Shown: piece after piece, positions 26,492-35,659 of the stretch
Position numbering within the stretch: the first letter of the stretch is position 1
How the letters are laid out: the number at the start of each line of letters is the position of its first letter
NCBI GenBank assembly: GCA_044449065.1
Contig: JBIOHP010000008.1
Coordinates: forward strand, 1-64,000
DNA from: JBIOHP01 sp044449065
Lineage (GTDB): Bacteria > Bacteroidota > Ignavibacteria > UBA10030 > SZUA-254
Direction of reading: 5' to 3'
Length of the DNA: 64,000 nt
Made by a program: the position numbers and the translations under genes
The notes under the pieces: generated by a model
Seen by the model: only the letters and a program-made list of their open reading frames with translations
The model's database searches: none
Told to the model about the DNA's origin: nothing

Positions 26492-28135
26492 ATGAAAAAA
26501 GAAATTATTATAAACGCTACAGACAAGGAAGTACGATTAGCCCTCACGGAGGATAATCAATTAGCCGAGCTCTACGTTGAGACCCCTGAACGTGAGCGAA
26601 TGGTCGGTGATATCTATTTGGGGAAAGTTGCACGTGTAATGCCCGGTATCCGCGCCGCATTTATTGATATCGGTTTTAAACAAGACGCCTTCCTGCATTT
26701 TTCAGATATCGGAAGTTCATTAGAGGAATATTCATCGCTCTTGGGTGATGAAGATTCCGATGTCGATACTGATGACGATGATGACGATTCCTCAACCGGG
26801 GGTGAATCTCAATCAAATAACACTCCCGCTTCAACAAACAATCAACCTAAAGTAGCTGAACCCCGCAGGGATCAAAGATCGAACCGCTCCAACGGCGATC
26901 ATCAACCTATTCCAAACCTTACTGCCGGTCAGGATATAATCATCCAGGTAACGAAGGAACCCGTAGGACGTAAGGGCGTCCGGGTAACCTCTGAAGTGTC
27001 CCTTCCCGGGCGTTTCCTGGTCCTGCTTCCGTTCGATGGAAAAATCGGCGTCTCAAAAAAAATGACAAGTTTTAAGGAAAAAAGACGATTGCGGAGAATC
27101 GTGAAGAGCATTCTTCCCGAAGGATTCGGAGTTATTGTTCGGACAGTTGCCGCAGAGAAGGATGAAGCTGTTCTTAAACAGGATTTGGAGAATCTCATAA
27201 CTACCTGGCGGGAGATCGAAAAGAGCGTCAAAACAGAAAAAGCTCCGGCGTTGTTGTATAAAGATATGGCGACAACATCCAGCGTAATCCGCGATCTGTT
27301 TACCGAGGATGTGGAACGTGTCGTCCTGGATTCAAAGAAGCTCTTTCGGGAAATTCGCGGTTACGTGAAGGGGGTTTCTCCTCATTTACTCGATAAGATC
27401 GAATTATTTAAAGGCAGGGAACCTCTTTTCGATTCGTATGGTATTGAAAAAGAAATTGCCGCCTGTTTAAGCAAGAAAGTTTGGCTGAAGAGCGGGGGAT
27501 ATATCATTATTGAGCAAACCGAGGCAATGGTGGTAGTCGACGTCAACAGCGGTAGATATGCTGCCAAGCGTGAACAGGAGCAAAATTCCCTCCGAACAAA
27601 TTTAGAAGCGGCGCGCGAGGTTACACGACAATTACGGTTGCGCGATATTGGCGGTATAATTGTCATTGATTTTATCGATCTGGAGGATGAGCGAAATAAG
27701 AAAAAAGTTTATGACGAGCTGCGAAAAGAATTTCGGAAAGACCGCGCGCGCGTGACGGTTCTTCCGATGACTGAATTCGGATTGGTGCAGATTACGCGTC
27801 AACGGAACAGGCAGAATATACTCCTCAGTTTCAGCGAGCCATGTCCGGTATGCGGCGGCGCCGGCATCGTACAATCAAAATCGGCAATTGTGAGTCAAAT
27901 TGAGAGGTGGATTCGCAGGTTCAAATCTGAAACCCATGAACGCCGGCTCACATTGCGGGTTACACCCAGTCTGGCTACGTACCTTAAAGAGGGTACGATC
28001 AGCAGAATTACTAAAATGATGTTTAAATTTTTAACTCATATTAAGTTAGAGGAAGATACAAAGCTTTCGATGGGTGAATTCCATTTTATTTCACCAAAAC
28101 AAGGTAAAGACATCACTGATAAATACAAAACATAA
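26492..28135 (+). CDS. rng: Ribonuclease E/G family endoribonuclease
   Basis: This 547-residue protein begins MKKEIIINATDKEVRLAL; the ATG at 26492 is chosen because homology starts there. An S1 RNA-binding domain (GDIYLGKVARVMPGIRAAFIDIG, residues 39-61) is interrupted at about residues 85-140 by an acidic, Asp-rich then Asn/Ser-rich linker. The catalytic DNase I-like core carries VVDVNSG and IDFIDL, holding the two metal-binding Asp residues, and the Zn-link CPVCGGAG follows. It processes rRNA and degrades mRNA. Only 18 bases separate it from the next gene, so it heads a probable operon running to 34900. There is no long RNase E-type C-terminal scaffold. Confidence 0.93.
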   Translation: MKKEIIINATDKEVRLALTEDNQLAELYVETPERERMVGDIYLGKVARVMPGIRAAFIDIGFKQDAFLHFSDIGSSLEEYSSLLGDEDSDVDTDDDDDDSSTGGESQSNNTPASTNNQPKVAEPRRDQRSNRSNGDHQPIPNLTAGQDIIIQVTKEPVGRKGVRVTSEVSLPGRFLVLLPFDGKIGVSKKMTSFKEKRRLRRIVKSILPEGFGVIVRTVAAEKDEAVLKQDLENLITTWREIEKSVKTEKAPALLYKDMATTSSVIRDLFTEDVERVVLDSKKLFREIRGYVKGVSPHLLDKIELFKGREPLFDSYGIEKEIAACLSKKVWLKSGGYIIIEQTEAMVVVDVNSGRYAAKREQEQNSLRTNLEAAREVTRQLRLRDIGGIIVIDFIDLEDERNKKKVYDELRKEFRKDRARVTVLPMTEFGLVQITRQRNRQNILLSFSEPCPVCGGAGIVQSKSAIVSQIERWIRRFKSETHERRLTLRVTPSLATYLKEGTISRITKMMFKFLTHIKLEEDTKLSMGEFHFISPKQGKDITDKYKT

Positions 28136-28153
28136 CTTTAGGAAATACGATTT

Positions 28154-28801
28154 ATGAAAATTTTTCTTGATACTGCAAATATTAAAGAGATTCGCGAAGG
28201 CGCCAGCATGGGTTTGGTTGACGGGGTCACTACAAACCCGAGTCTGGTCGCCAAAGAAGGTGGGAATTACAAAGAGCTTCTTCTTGAAATCTGTAAGCTC
28301 GTCGATGGCGATATCAGCGCAGAAGTTATCGCTACCGATTTTGACGGCATGATGAAGGAAGGGCGGGATTTGGCAAAACTTCACGAAAATATCGTCGTTA
28401 AAGTTCCTCTTACGCCTACAGGTTTAAAAGCCGTAAAAGCGCTCGCCGTTGAAAAAATTCGTACAAACGTTACGCTCTGTTTTTCCCCGACGCAAGCATT
28501 ATTAGCTGCAAAAGCCGGCGCATATATCATTAGCCCGTTCGTCGGGCGGCTTGATGATATAAGTACGTCGGGCATGGAGCTCGTTAGCCAGATCATCACC
28601 ATCTACAGGAATTATGGTTTCAACACACAAGTTCTTGTGGCGAGCATCCGCCATCCCTTACATGTGGTTGAAGCGGCGATGATGGGAGCTGAGATCAGCA
28701 CGATGCCGTATTCAGTTTTCACACAACTTATTAAACATCCATTAACGGATATTGGTTTAGACAGATTTTTATCCGATTGGAAGAAAGTGCAGCAAAAATG
28801 A
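28154..28801 (+). CDS. fsa: Transaldolase / fructose-6-phosphate aldolase (TalC-FSA type)
   Basis: This 215-residue protein is of the short transaldolase family: MKIFLDTANIKEIREG, DGVTTNPSLVAKEG, VKVPLTPTGLKAVK (Schiff-base Lys in the KVPLT motif), NVTLCFSPTQALLAAKAGAYIISPFVGRLDD and VLVASIRHP. The family moves three-carbon dihydroxyacetone units between sugar phosphates in the pentose phosphate pathway or cleaves fructose 6-phosphate; the two activities are hard to separate by sequence. Its TGA overlaps the ATG of gcvT by four bases (ATGA), so translational coupling is likely. Confidence 0.92.
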   Translation: MKIFLDTANIKEIREGASMGLVDGVTTNPSLVAKEGGNYKELLLEICKLVDGDISAEVIATDFDGMMKEGRDLAKLHENIVVKVPLTPTGLKAVKALAVEKIRTNVTLCFSPTQALLAAKAGAYIISPFVGRLDDISTSGMELVSQIITIYRNYGFNTQVLVASIRHPLHVVEAAMMGAEISTMPYSVFTQLIKHPLTDIGLDRFLSDWKKVQQK

Positions 28802-29886
28802 AACGGACAGCATTTTATGAATTACATAAAGCGTATGGCGGTAAACTAATTGAGTTTGGCGGTTTCGAGATGCCCGTGCAGTATTCCGGGATTATCGATG
28901 AACATAAATGCGTGCGAAATGCAGTCGGCGTATTCGACGTTTCTCACATGGGTGAATTCTTTGTCAAAGGCAAGGATGCTCTTGCCCTCATTCAAAAGGT
29001 AACGACCAATGATGCATCGAAACTTCCCGTTGGGAAAGCACAGTATTCCGCTATGTGTTATCCCGATGGGGGAATAGTGGATGATTTATTGGTCTATAAT
29101 CTGGGTGATGGCTTCATGATCGTTGTAAATGCATCAAATATTGATAAAGATTTTGCATGGATTAAATCAAATGTTGGAACTTTCAACGTGGATTTAACCA
29201 ATAAGAGCGATGAATACTCTCTCCTCGCAATTCAAGGTCCTAACTCTCTTAAGACTCTTCAAAAACTTACGAACGTTTCCCTCGATAAAATTCCTTATTA
29301 TGGATTTCAAAAAGGGAAGTTGGCTGATATTGATATGATTATCTCCAGAACCGGCTACACCGGAGAATTGGGGTTTGAACTCTATTTTTCTGCCGATCCG
29401 GCATCTGGAAAAAAAGTTTGGGATGCAGTTTTTGCTTCAGGGAAAGAATTTGGCATTAAACCTATCGGATTGGGCGCACGCGATACGTTGCGGCTTGAGA
29501 TGGGTTTTTGCCTCTACGGAAACGATATTGATAAATCGACCAATCCTCTTGAAGCAGGTCTGGGATGGATTACAAAATTAGATAAGGATAATTTCAACGC
29601 AAAGGATATTCTCCTCAAGACAAAAAAAGAGGGATTCAAACGTAAATTAGTAGGATTTGTGATCGGGGAAGAAAAAGCCATAGCGCGTCATGGCTTTGAA
29701 ATATTTTCTAACGGAGATCGTATCGGCACCGTAACAAGCGGATCGATTTCGCCGGTGCTGGAAAAAGGGATCGGGATGGGATATGTGTTACCTTCCCATG
29801 CTGCTCCCGGCTCGCAGATTGAAATCCTTGTCCGAAATAAAAAAGTCTCCGCGCGTGTTGTAAAGATACCGTTTCTTGAAAAATAG
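28798..29886 (+). CDS. gcvT: Aminomethyltransferase (glycine cleavage system T protein)
   Basis: This 362-residue protein begins MKRTAFYELHKAYGGKLIEFGGFEMPVQY. The ATG at 28798 overlaps the fsa stop; an in-frame ATG at 28777 lies inside fsa and is rejected. Family blocks are VFDVSHMGEF, YSAMCYPDGGIVDDLLVYNL, ISRTGYTGELGFELYF, GLGARDTLRLEMGFCLYG and GSISPVLEKGIGMGYV. GcvT transfers the methylene group of the lipoyl-bound aminomethyl intermediate to tetrahydrofolate, releasing ammonia. The other gcv genes are not in the window. Length is normal. Confidence 0.95.
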   Translation: MKRTAFYELHKAYGGKLIEFGGFEMPVQYSGIIDEHKCVRNAVGVFDVSHMGEFFVKGKDALALIQKVTTNDASKLPVGKAQYSAMCYPDGGIVDDLLVYNLGDGFMIVVNASNIDKDFAWIKSNVGTFNVDLTNKSDEYSLLAIQGPNSLKTLQKLTNVSLDKIPYYGFQKGKLADIDMIISRTGYTGELGFELYFSADPASGKKVWDAVFASGKEFGIKPIGLGARDTLRLEMGFCLYGNDIDKSTNPLEAGLGWITKLDKDNFNAKDILLKTKKEGFKRKLVGFVIGEEKAIARHGFEIFSNGDRIGTVTSGSISPVLEKGIGMGYVLPSHAAPGSQIEILVRNKKVSARVVKIPFLEK

Positions 29887-29888
29887 GA

Positions 29889-30665
29889 ATGCCTAACGCT
29901 AAGTCAATTCACATAGAACTGTATTTTACTGCGCTTCATCTCGACGACCGCTTCTACAAAGATAAGAATATCGTTCTTATTGACGTTTTACGCTCGAGTA
30001 CAACAATTTCGATGGCGCTTCAGAACGGCGCCAAGGAAATAATACCTGTAAAAAATATTGAGACTGCGCTGAAAATATCCGGTGGCCTTGCAGGCGATGT
30101 CACCTTGCGCGGCGGAGAGCGTCAGGGCAAAATGATTGAAGGGTTCGATCTGGGGAATTCACCGATCGAGTATACCCGTGCGCGTGTAAACGCGAAATCC
30201 ATTATTCTCTTTACCACCAACGGATCGCCGGCGATTGTTAGCGGCCGATTTACGAGAAATTTACTCATAGCCGGTTTTGTGAATATCGGAGCGGTCGTAA
30301 ATGTTCTCAGAGAATTGAAATCGGATTTCATTATAATTTGCGCCGGCCAGGATGGAAAATTTTGTCTCGAAGACAGCGTATGCGGCGGCAGACTTATTAA
30401 TGAATTCACCAAGGATAAAGAGATTGCAATAACCCTGAATGACAGCGCGGCTGCTGCGGTAGCGCTGGATAAATCATTCGGGAAGAACATTCATAAAATG
30501 CTGGAATTATGCGATCATGGTAAATATCTCGCCTCGATTGGTTATGCCGATGATCTAAAAATATGTGGTTCATTAAATAGCATTCCTGTTGTTCCATCGC
30601 TGTCGAATGGGACGCTCCGTCTGGCAAAACCGGAAACAAATCAAGCTTCACATCGAAGCGCGTAA
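29889..30665 (+). CDS. ComB-like 2-phosphosulfolactate phosphatase family protein
   Basis: This 258-residue protein carries the ComB signatures LIDVLRSSTTI (residues 30-40), GERQGKMIEGFDLGNSP (about 78-94), LFTTNGSPAI and ICAGQDGKFCLEDSVCGG (about 158-175). In methanogens ComB dephosphorylates 2-phosphosulfolactate in coenzyme M synthesis. Homologues are common in bacteria that do not make coenzyme M, and their substrate there is generally unknown. ComA and ComC are not in this window. It starts 3 bases after gcvT and lies 20 bases before ftsK. Confidence 0.85.
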   Translation: MPNAKSIHIELYFTALHLDDRFYKDKNIVLIDVLRSSTTISMALQNGAKEIIPVKNIETALKISGGLAGDVTLRGGERQGKMIEGFDLGNSPIEYTRARVNAKSIILFTTNGSPAIVSGRFTRNLLIAGFVNIGAVVNVLRELKSDFIIICAGQDGKFCLEDSVCGGRLINEFTKDKEIAITLNDSAAAAVALDKSFGKNIHKMLELCDHGKYLASIGYADDLKICGSLNSIPVVPSLSNGTLRLAKPETNQASHRSA

Positions 30666-30685
30666 TAGGAAAAAATCGAATCGGA

Positions 30686-33163
30686 ATGGCGGATAAATCA
30701 AAGAAAAATAACGGCACTTCGAATAGATCAGAGAAGAAGAAAGCGCTTAACCACAAACCCCAGATACTTTCGGTACTTCTCATTATTGCGGGAGTATTGA
30801 TAGGCCTGGCAATATTTTTCTATTCTGCCGAGGATGAGGCGCTCACGGATCATGTTTCTGCGCTGGATGTTTTTCGTTTACCTTTTGATGATGCAGTAAA
30901 GTCGATTGCGGCAAATATACACAATCCGCTCGGTTTAGTAGGCGCGCTGATATCGGGCTTTTTCGTGAATGCAACGCTTGGTTATGCATCTTTTGTCTTT
31001 CCCCTTTTAATGGTATTATGGGGATGGGTATTATTACGTAAGAAGGATATCCAAAAACCTCTCACCTTCACGAACTATGCGATTATTTTCGGATTACTTT
31101 TTTCAGCGGCATTCGGCATTGCCAACCTTGCTTTCAATGCTGTTAATAAGGAATGGTTCGGTTTGATGGGTGTATTTTTAGCAGACGTCATGATCAAGCT
31201 TCTTGGAATCGTGGGGGCTTCCATCGTGGTGTTAACTTCTCTCTTTATTACCATCATTCTTGCCATCGATCTGGATATTCATAAATCATTGGAACGGGTT
31301 GCGGCACTATGGAATGATATCCATGATTGGTGGGCAAAACAGCGATCTGAACGCGCCGTTGCGAAGGAGGAGGAGGACAAACTCGCTCAGGATATTATGA
31401 TAAACAGGTTTGATGATGAATCGGAGCCGGCTGTAGATCAGGTAGCAGAGCAAAGCGACGAATTATCGAAATTAGATAAAGTCAAAAATGGTTTTCAGGT
31501 ATCAATCGATAGACAGGAAAATGACGAACTGCCGCCTTTGAGAGCATCCAAATTAGAAACGACCCATCCGGTAACAGAACGGCATAGGGTTCCGAAGGTG
31601 GAACTTGAGGATGAAGAAATTGAGAGCACACCCGCACCAAAAACCCCAAAGGCAATCGAAGAAAACGAAGATGAAGAATTAAACGATTATGTATTCCCTT
31701 CCGTTGAGTTGCTTGACTCGCCATTTCAAGCCGATAATGTGGATGAAATAGAATTAAAAGCGAATGCCGAACTTGTCAAAGCAAAATTAGCAAATTTCGG
31801 TATCGAGATTGAAAGCGTAAGTGTTTTCCCCGGTCCTGTAATCACCATGTATGAATTAGTGCCTGCATCAGGAGTGAAAATCAGCCGCATCGTTAATCTT
31901 GCCGATGATTTAGCATTAGCGCTTGCTGCAAAAGGTATCCGGATCATAGCGCCGATTCCCGGAAAAAGCGCTGTCGGAGTAGAAATTCCGAATAAAAACG
32001 CATCGATTGTACATATCCGAAGCGTTCTGAATTCCAATAAATTCAGGGAATCCAAAGCTACGCTCTCCATTGCAATCGGGAAAACAATTTCCGGAGATAT
32101 TTTTGTGGATGACCTGGCAAAAATGCCGCATTTGTTAATTGCGGGTTCTACGGGTTCCGGAAAGAGCGTGGGAATTAATACAATTCTTGCAAGTCTGGTA
32201 TTTCGGCTTCATCCATCCGATGTAAAATTTATCATTATCGATCCGAAAAAAATTGAACTGACTCACTACGGGAAATTAGTCCACCACTTTTTAGCGGTTT
32301 CTCCCGATATCGATGAAAATATCATCACCACTCCGGAAAATGCCGTCGCAATTTTAAAGAGCGTTGAACTTGAGATGGAAAAAAGGTACGATAGATTAGC
32401 TGCGGCTGGAGTAAGAAATATCGCCGACTATAATGAGAGGTTGAAAGCGGGAAGATTAAAAGATAACGAGAACGTGAAGCATAAAAAGATGCCATTTTTA
32501 GTGATAGTGATCGACGAGCTTGCCGATCTGATGATCACCGCTGCACGGGAAGTTGAAGAACCTATCGCGCGACTGGCGCAACTTGCCCGCGCCGTCGGTA
32601 TCCATCTCATCTTAGCGACCCAACGTCCATCGGTTGATGTTATTACCGGAGTGATTAAGGCAAATTTCCCCGCGCGTCTCGCATATCAAGTTGCATCAAA
32701 AACCGATTCGCGCACAATTTTAGATATGAACGGCGCAGAGCAACTCCTCGGCGCGGGGGATATGTTATATCTTCCATCGGGCAGTCCAAAACCGGTTCGA
32801 ATTCAAAATGCATTTATTTCGTCAGAAGAGGTTGAGAGACTGACAGATCACATCGATCGACAACCCGGTTATAGCAAGCCCTTCACGCTTCCATCGATCC
32901 TTGAACGCAGACCTGCCGGAATGAAGGGTACCTCAAATACTCGCGACGACTTATTCGAAGAAGCTGCCCGGCTCGTAGTACGACATCAACAAGGATCAGT
33001 TTCATTGATTCAACGCCGCTTGAAAGTTGGTTATTCACGCGCCGCGCGGATAATCGATGAATTAGAGTCCGCCGGCGTCGTCGGTCCGTTCGATGGCAGT
33101 AAAGCCCGATTGGTCCTTATTGACGCAGAAGATCAGCTTGAACGGATATTACAAACTCTCTGA
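30686..33163 (+). CDS. ftsK: FtsK/SpoIIIE DNA translocase
   Basis: This 825-residue protein has an N-terminal membrane domain (hydrophobic segments about 27-46, 80-118, 130-155 and 165-195). A charged linker of about 150 residues follows (about 205-350), rich in Glu and Asp. The motor domain has Walker A AGSTGSGKS at 486-494, Walker B LVIVIDELADLM and the arginine-containing LILATQRPSVDVITG. The C-terminal winged-helix gamma domain includes GSVSLIQRRLKVGYSRAARIIDELE, which in E. coli reads KOPS sequences. It pumps chromosome DNA at the division septum and activates XerCD. The linker is short compared with E. coli FtsK. Confidence 0.96.
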   Translation: MADKSKKNNGTSNRSEKKKALNHKPQILSVLLIIAGVLIGLAIFFYSAEDEALTDHVSALDVFRLPFDDAVKSIAANIHNPLGLVGALISGFFVNATLGYASFVFPLLMVLWGWVLLRKKDIQKPLTFTNYAIIFGLLFSAAFGIANLAFNAVNKEWFGLMGVFLADVMIKLLGIVGASIVVLTSLFITIILAIDLDIHKSLERVAALWNDIHDWWAKQRSERAVAKEEEDKLAQDIMINRFDDESEPAVDQVAEQSDELSKLDKVKNGFQVSIDRQENDELPPLRASKLETTHPVTERHRVPKVELEDEEIESTPAPKTPKAIEENEDEELNDYVFPSVELLDSPFQADNVDEIELKANAELVKAKLANFGIEIESVSVFPGPVITMYELVPASGVKISRIVNLADDLALALAAKGIRIIAPIPGKSAVGVEIPNKNASIVHIRSVLNSNKFRESKATLSIAIGKTISGDIFVDDLAKMPHLLIAGSTGSGKSVGINTILASLVFRLHPSDVKFIIIDPKKIELTHYGKLVHHFLAVSPDIDENIITTPENAVAILKSVELEMEKRYDRLAAAGVRNIADYNERLKAGRLKDNENVKHKKMPFLVIVIDELADLMITAAREVEEPIARLAQLARAVGIHLILATQRPSVDVITGVIKANFPARLAYQVASKTDSRTILDMNGAEQLLGAGDMLYLPSGSPKPVRIQNAFISSEEVERLTDHIDRQPGYSKPFTLPSILERRPAGMKGTSNTRDDLFEEAARLVVRHQQGSVSLIQRRLKVGYSRAARIIDELESAGVVGPFDGSKARLVLIDAEDQLERILQTL

Positions 33164-33177
33164 GTGGATATGATTGT

Positions 33178-33819
33178 ATGAACAGACCCTTAATAGCTAC
33201 GGTTGGATCGCTGTTGTTTTTAATATCCCTTATTGCCTTTGGTGGAGAGGATACTAACAAAATCCTTGATAATCTGCAGAAAAAATATGAGAGTCTTCAA
33301 GATATAAGCATCAAATTCACACAGAAGATAGTTTTCGGGGTCACACAGAATGAAGAGACTTTTAAAGGAACTCTTCTTGTGAAGAAAGGAAACAAATACC
33401 GGATTGATCTCGAAAATCAGATAATCTCCACTGACGGGAATTCCGTTTGGTCGTACTCGGCCGCAAATAATCAAGTGTTAATTGATAAGTACCGGGAGGA
33501 TCCGCGATCCATCTCGCCTGATAAAATTCTCGTAAATGTGCCCGACCGGTACACGACAACTTTTGTAACTAAAGAGAAAAACGGCGATTTGGAATTAACT
33601 GTTCTCAAACTTATCCCGAAAGATAAAACCTCGAATGTCCAGTGGATGAAAATATGGGTGGATACCGATGAATGGATTATGAAAAAAGTGCAATTGCAGG
33701 ATATGAGCGACAATATAACCACCTATACGGTTGAAGATATTAAATATAATAGCGGCATTTCCGACGGCCGATTTCAGATCGAAACACCGAAGGGCGCTCA
33801 GGTAATTGACCTGCGTTGA
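33178..33819 (+). CDS. lolA: LolA-type outer-membrane lipoprotein carrier
   Basis: This 213-residue protein has a signal peptide (about 1-21). It shows the LolA pattern: ILDNLQKKYESLQDISIKFTQKI, FKGTLLVKKGNKYRIDLENQIISTDGNSVWSY, ISPDKIL and a late LTVLKLIPKDKTSNVQWMKIWVD stretch. LolA ferries lipoproteins through the periplasm from LolCDE to the outer membrane. It sits 14 bases after ftsK, a neighbourhood also seen in other bacteria, where ftsK-lolA is a common pair. LolCDE is not in the window. Confidence 0.9.
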   Translation: MNRPLIATVGSLLFLISLIAFGGEDTNKILDNLQKKYESLQDISIKFTQKIVFGVTQNEETFKGTLLVKKGNKYRIDLENQIISTDGNSVWSYSAANNQVLIDKYREDPRSISPDKILVNVPDRYTTTFVTKEKNGDLELTVLKLIPKDKTSNVQWMKIWVDTDEWIMKKVQLQDMSDNITTYTVEDIKYNSGISDGRFQIETPKGAQVIDLR

Positions 33820-33853
33820 AATTGATCATCCATTAGACAAAACCCAGGACATT

Positions 33854-34900
33854 ATGAACTCATCCCTGAAAACGATACTGAAGTATCTGATCAGCGTTTT
33901 AATAATGGTGGTTTTTCTGTATTTCTCCTTTCGGGGCACAGATTTTCGGAATTTGTGGATAATTCTTTCTGGCGCTAATTATTGGTGGGTGGTGGCTCTC
34001 TTACCTGTGCTCATCATAAGCCATCTGTTGAGGGCTTGGCGATGGAAATATCTCATGGAACCGATCAAGCGAGACTTATCATTCAGAAATTTATGGTCTG
34101 CGCTTATTATCGGCTACATGCTTAATAATGTTCTACCAAAAGTCGGCGAAATTGTCCGTCCCTATGCGATAGGAAAATTGGAACATGTTTCTCGCAGCGC
34201 TGCATTTGGGACGGTCATCGTAGAACGTATTTTCGATATTATTTCCTTTATGATCTTCATTATTCTTATCCCGGCAGTGTACAATGGACCATTGACACAA
34301 TCGTTCCCCTGGCTCGAAAATGTCGGTATCTGGATCACATTGTGCACCTTTCTCCTCTTTGGCATTTTAATCTTTTTAATGCTCCGGCGTGATGTGGTTA
34401 TTAAATTATTGAGATATTTCACAAATCATCTCCATCCAGCGAGGGCAGAGCGCTTTGAGCGTATCACGCATTCGTTTCTGGATGGATTTCTGTTTTTAAA
34501 GGATACTCATAATTATTTTATGATCGGGGTATTAAGTATCCTTGTGTGGGCGCTTTATATTTTAATGATGTATCTTCCATTTTATGGCTTTGGGATGATT
34601 CAAAATTATTCGCTCGATTGGAGAGCCGCGTTTGTTGTACAGGGAATATCCAGCATTGGGATTATTATCCCCACGCCCGGGGCGACGGGCCCGTATCATT
34701 ATTTTGTCATTCAAACACTAACGAAATTATACGGCGTAAATGACGACATTGCAAGGAGTTATGCTGCATCGACTCACGCGGTGGCGCTACTGGGCACAAC
34801 ATTAATCGGAGTCTATTATTTTTTTAAAGACAAAATTCATCTGAAAGATGTATCCAATCCGGCGGAAGCCGAAGTTAATAATGTTACTGAAGCCGCTTGA
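33854..34900 (+). CDS. Lysylphosphatidylglycerol synthase transmembrane-domain (UPF0104/AglD-like) membrane protein
   Basis: This 348-residue integral membrane protein has about eight hydrophobic helices. The family blocks are LLPVLIISHLLRAWRWKYLMEP, LWSALIIGYMLNNVLPKVGEIVRPYAIGKL, GTVIVERIFDIISFMIF and the late PTPGATGPYHYFV stretch. In MprF this domain flips lysyl-phosphatidylglycerol; stand-alone members occur near envelope genes and their cargo is usually unknown. The ATG at 33854 with AGGA upstream is chosen; an in-frame start at 33806 would overlap lolA. The gene closes the probable rng-to-34900 operon. Confidence 0.85.
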   Translation: MNSSLKTILKYLISVLIMVVFLYFSFRGTDFRNLWIILSGANYWWVVALLPVLIISHLLRAWRWKYLMEPIKRDLSFRNLWSALIIGYMLNNVLPKVGEIVRPYAIGKLEHVSRSAAFGTVIVERIFDIISFMIFIILIPAVYNGPLTQSFPWLENVGIWITLCTFLLFGILIFLMLRRDVVIKLLRYFTNHLHPARAERFERITHSFLDGFLFLKDTHNYFMIGVLSILVWALYILMMYLPFYGFGMIQNYSLDWRAAFVVQGISSIGIIIPTPGATGPYHYFVIQTLTKLYGVNDDIARSYAASTHAVALLGTTLIGVYYFFKDKIHLKDVSNPAEAEVNNVTEAA

Positions 34901-34960
34901 ATTTTAATATTTTACATTAATAATAAATATCATAGCAACAAGATTCATAAAGGAGATCGT

Positions 34961-35608
34961 ATGCGCATCAAATATCCATTGTTATTTATCTCACTCTTCA
35001 TCATCGTTTCATCTATCGCATTTTCACAAACTACAAAACCAGTCAAGGAAAAAGTGATAAAAGAATCACAGACGACCCCCGGGGGCGTTGCGAAAAAAAC
35101 TGCTGTCGTGGAAACATCCATGGGGACATTTGAATTCGAATTATACGGAAATGACGCCCCAAAAACGGTTGAGAATTTCACAAAACTTGCGGCAAAGAAA
35201 TTTTTTGATGGAATGCGGGTTCATCGCGTAGCAAAAGGATTCGTAATTCAAACAGGGGATGAAAAATCTAAAGATACAGCCCAGGTTTCCCAATGGGGAT
35301 TCGGCGGGGAGAGCATCTGGGGCAAACCATTCAATGATGAATTAAATGCTTCTACGCCAAGTTACAAAGCCGGATATGTGAAGGGTGTGGTTGCAATGGC
35401 GAATAGCGGACCTAATACCAACAAAAGTCAATTTTTTGTTTGTTTGAAAGACGTCGGTCTACCTCATAATTATACCATTTTTGGAAAAGTTACGAAAGGA
35501 ATGACCGTTGTTGAAAAAATTGGAGATGTTGAGATCATTCCGGCAATGGGACCGTCCGACGGAAGACCTAAGGTCGATGTGTTAATAAAAAAAATCCGTA
35601 TTAAATAA
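34961..35608 (+). CDS. Exported cyclophilin-type peptidyl-prolyl cis-trans isomerase
   Basis: This 215-residue protein has a signal peptide (1-22, ending IAFSQ). A cyclophilin domain follows: VVETSMGTFEFELYGNDAPKTVENF, FDGMRVHRVAKGFVIQTGD, GYVKGVVAMANSGPNTNKSQFFV and HNYTIFGKVTKGMTVVEKI. The catalytic Arg lies in RVHRV and the Gln in SQFF. It would catalyse proline isomerisation in periplasmic or secreted proteins, plausible support for the many beta-rich exported proteins here. A strong SD (AAAGGAG) precedes the ATG. Confidence 0.93.
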   Translation: MRIKYPLLFISLFIIVSSIAFSQTTKPVKEKVIKESQTTPGGVAKKTAVVETSMGTFEFELYGNDAPKTVENFTKLAAKKFFDGMRVHRVAKGFVIQTGDEKSKDTAQVSQWGFGGESIWGKPFNDELNASTPSYKAGYVKGVVAMANSGPNTNKSQFFVCLKDVGLPHNYTIFGKVTKGMTVVEKIGDVEIIPAMGPSDGRPKVDVLIKKIRIK

Positions 35609-35659
35609 ATCTTTCAAATTATTTCCGCTATAACCATTAGATATTAAGAGATCATCATA

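Noticed and set aside
26266..26556. 96-codon frame upstream of and overlapping the RNase E/G gene
   Set aside because: It overlaps the RNase start out of frame, shows no motif and its composition looks non-coding.
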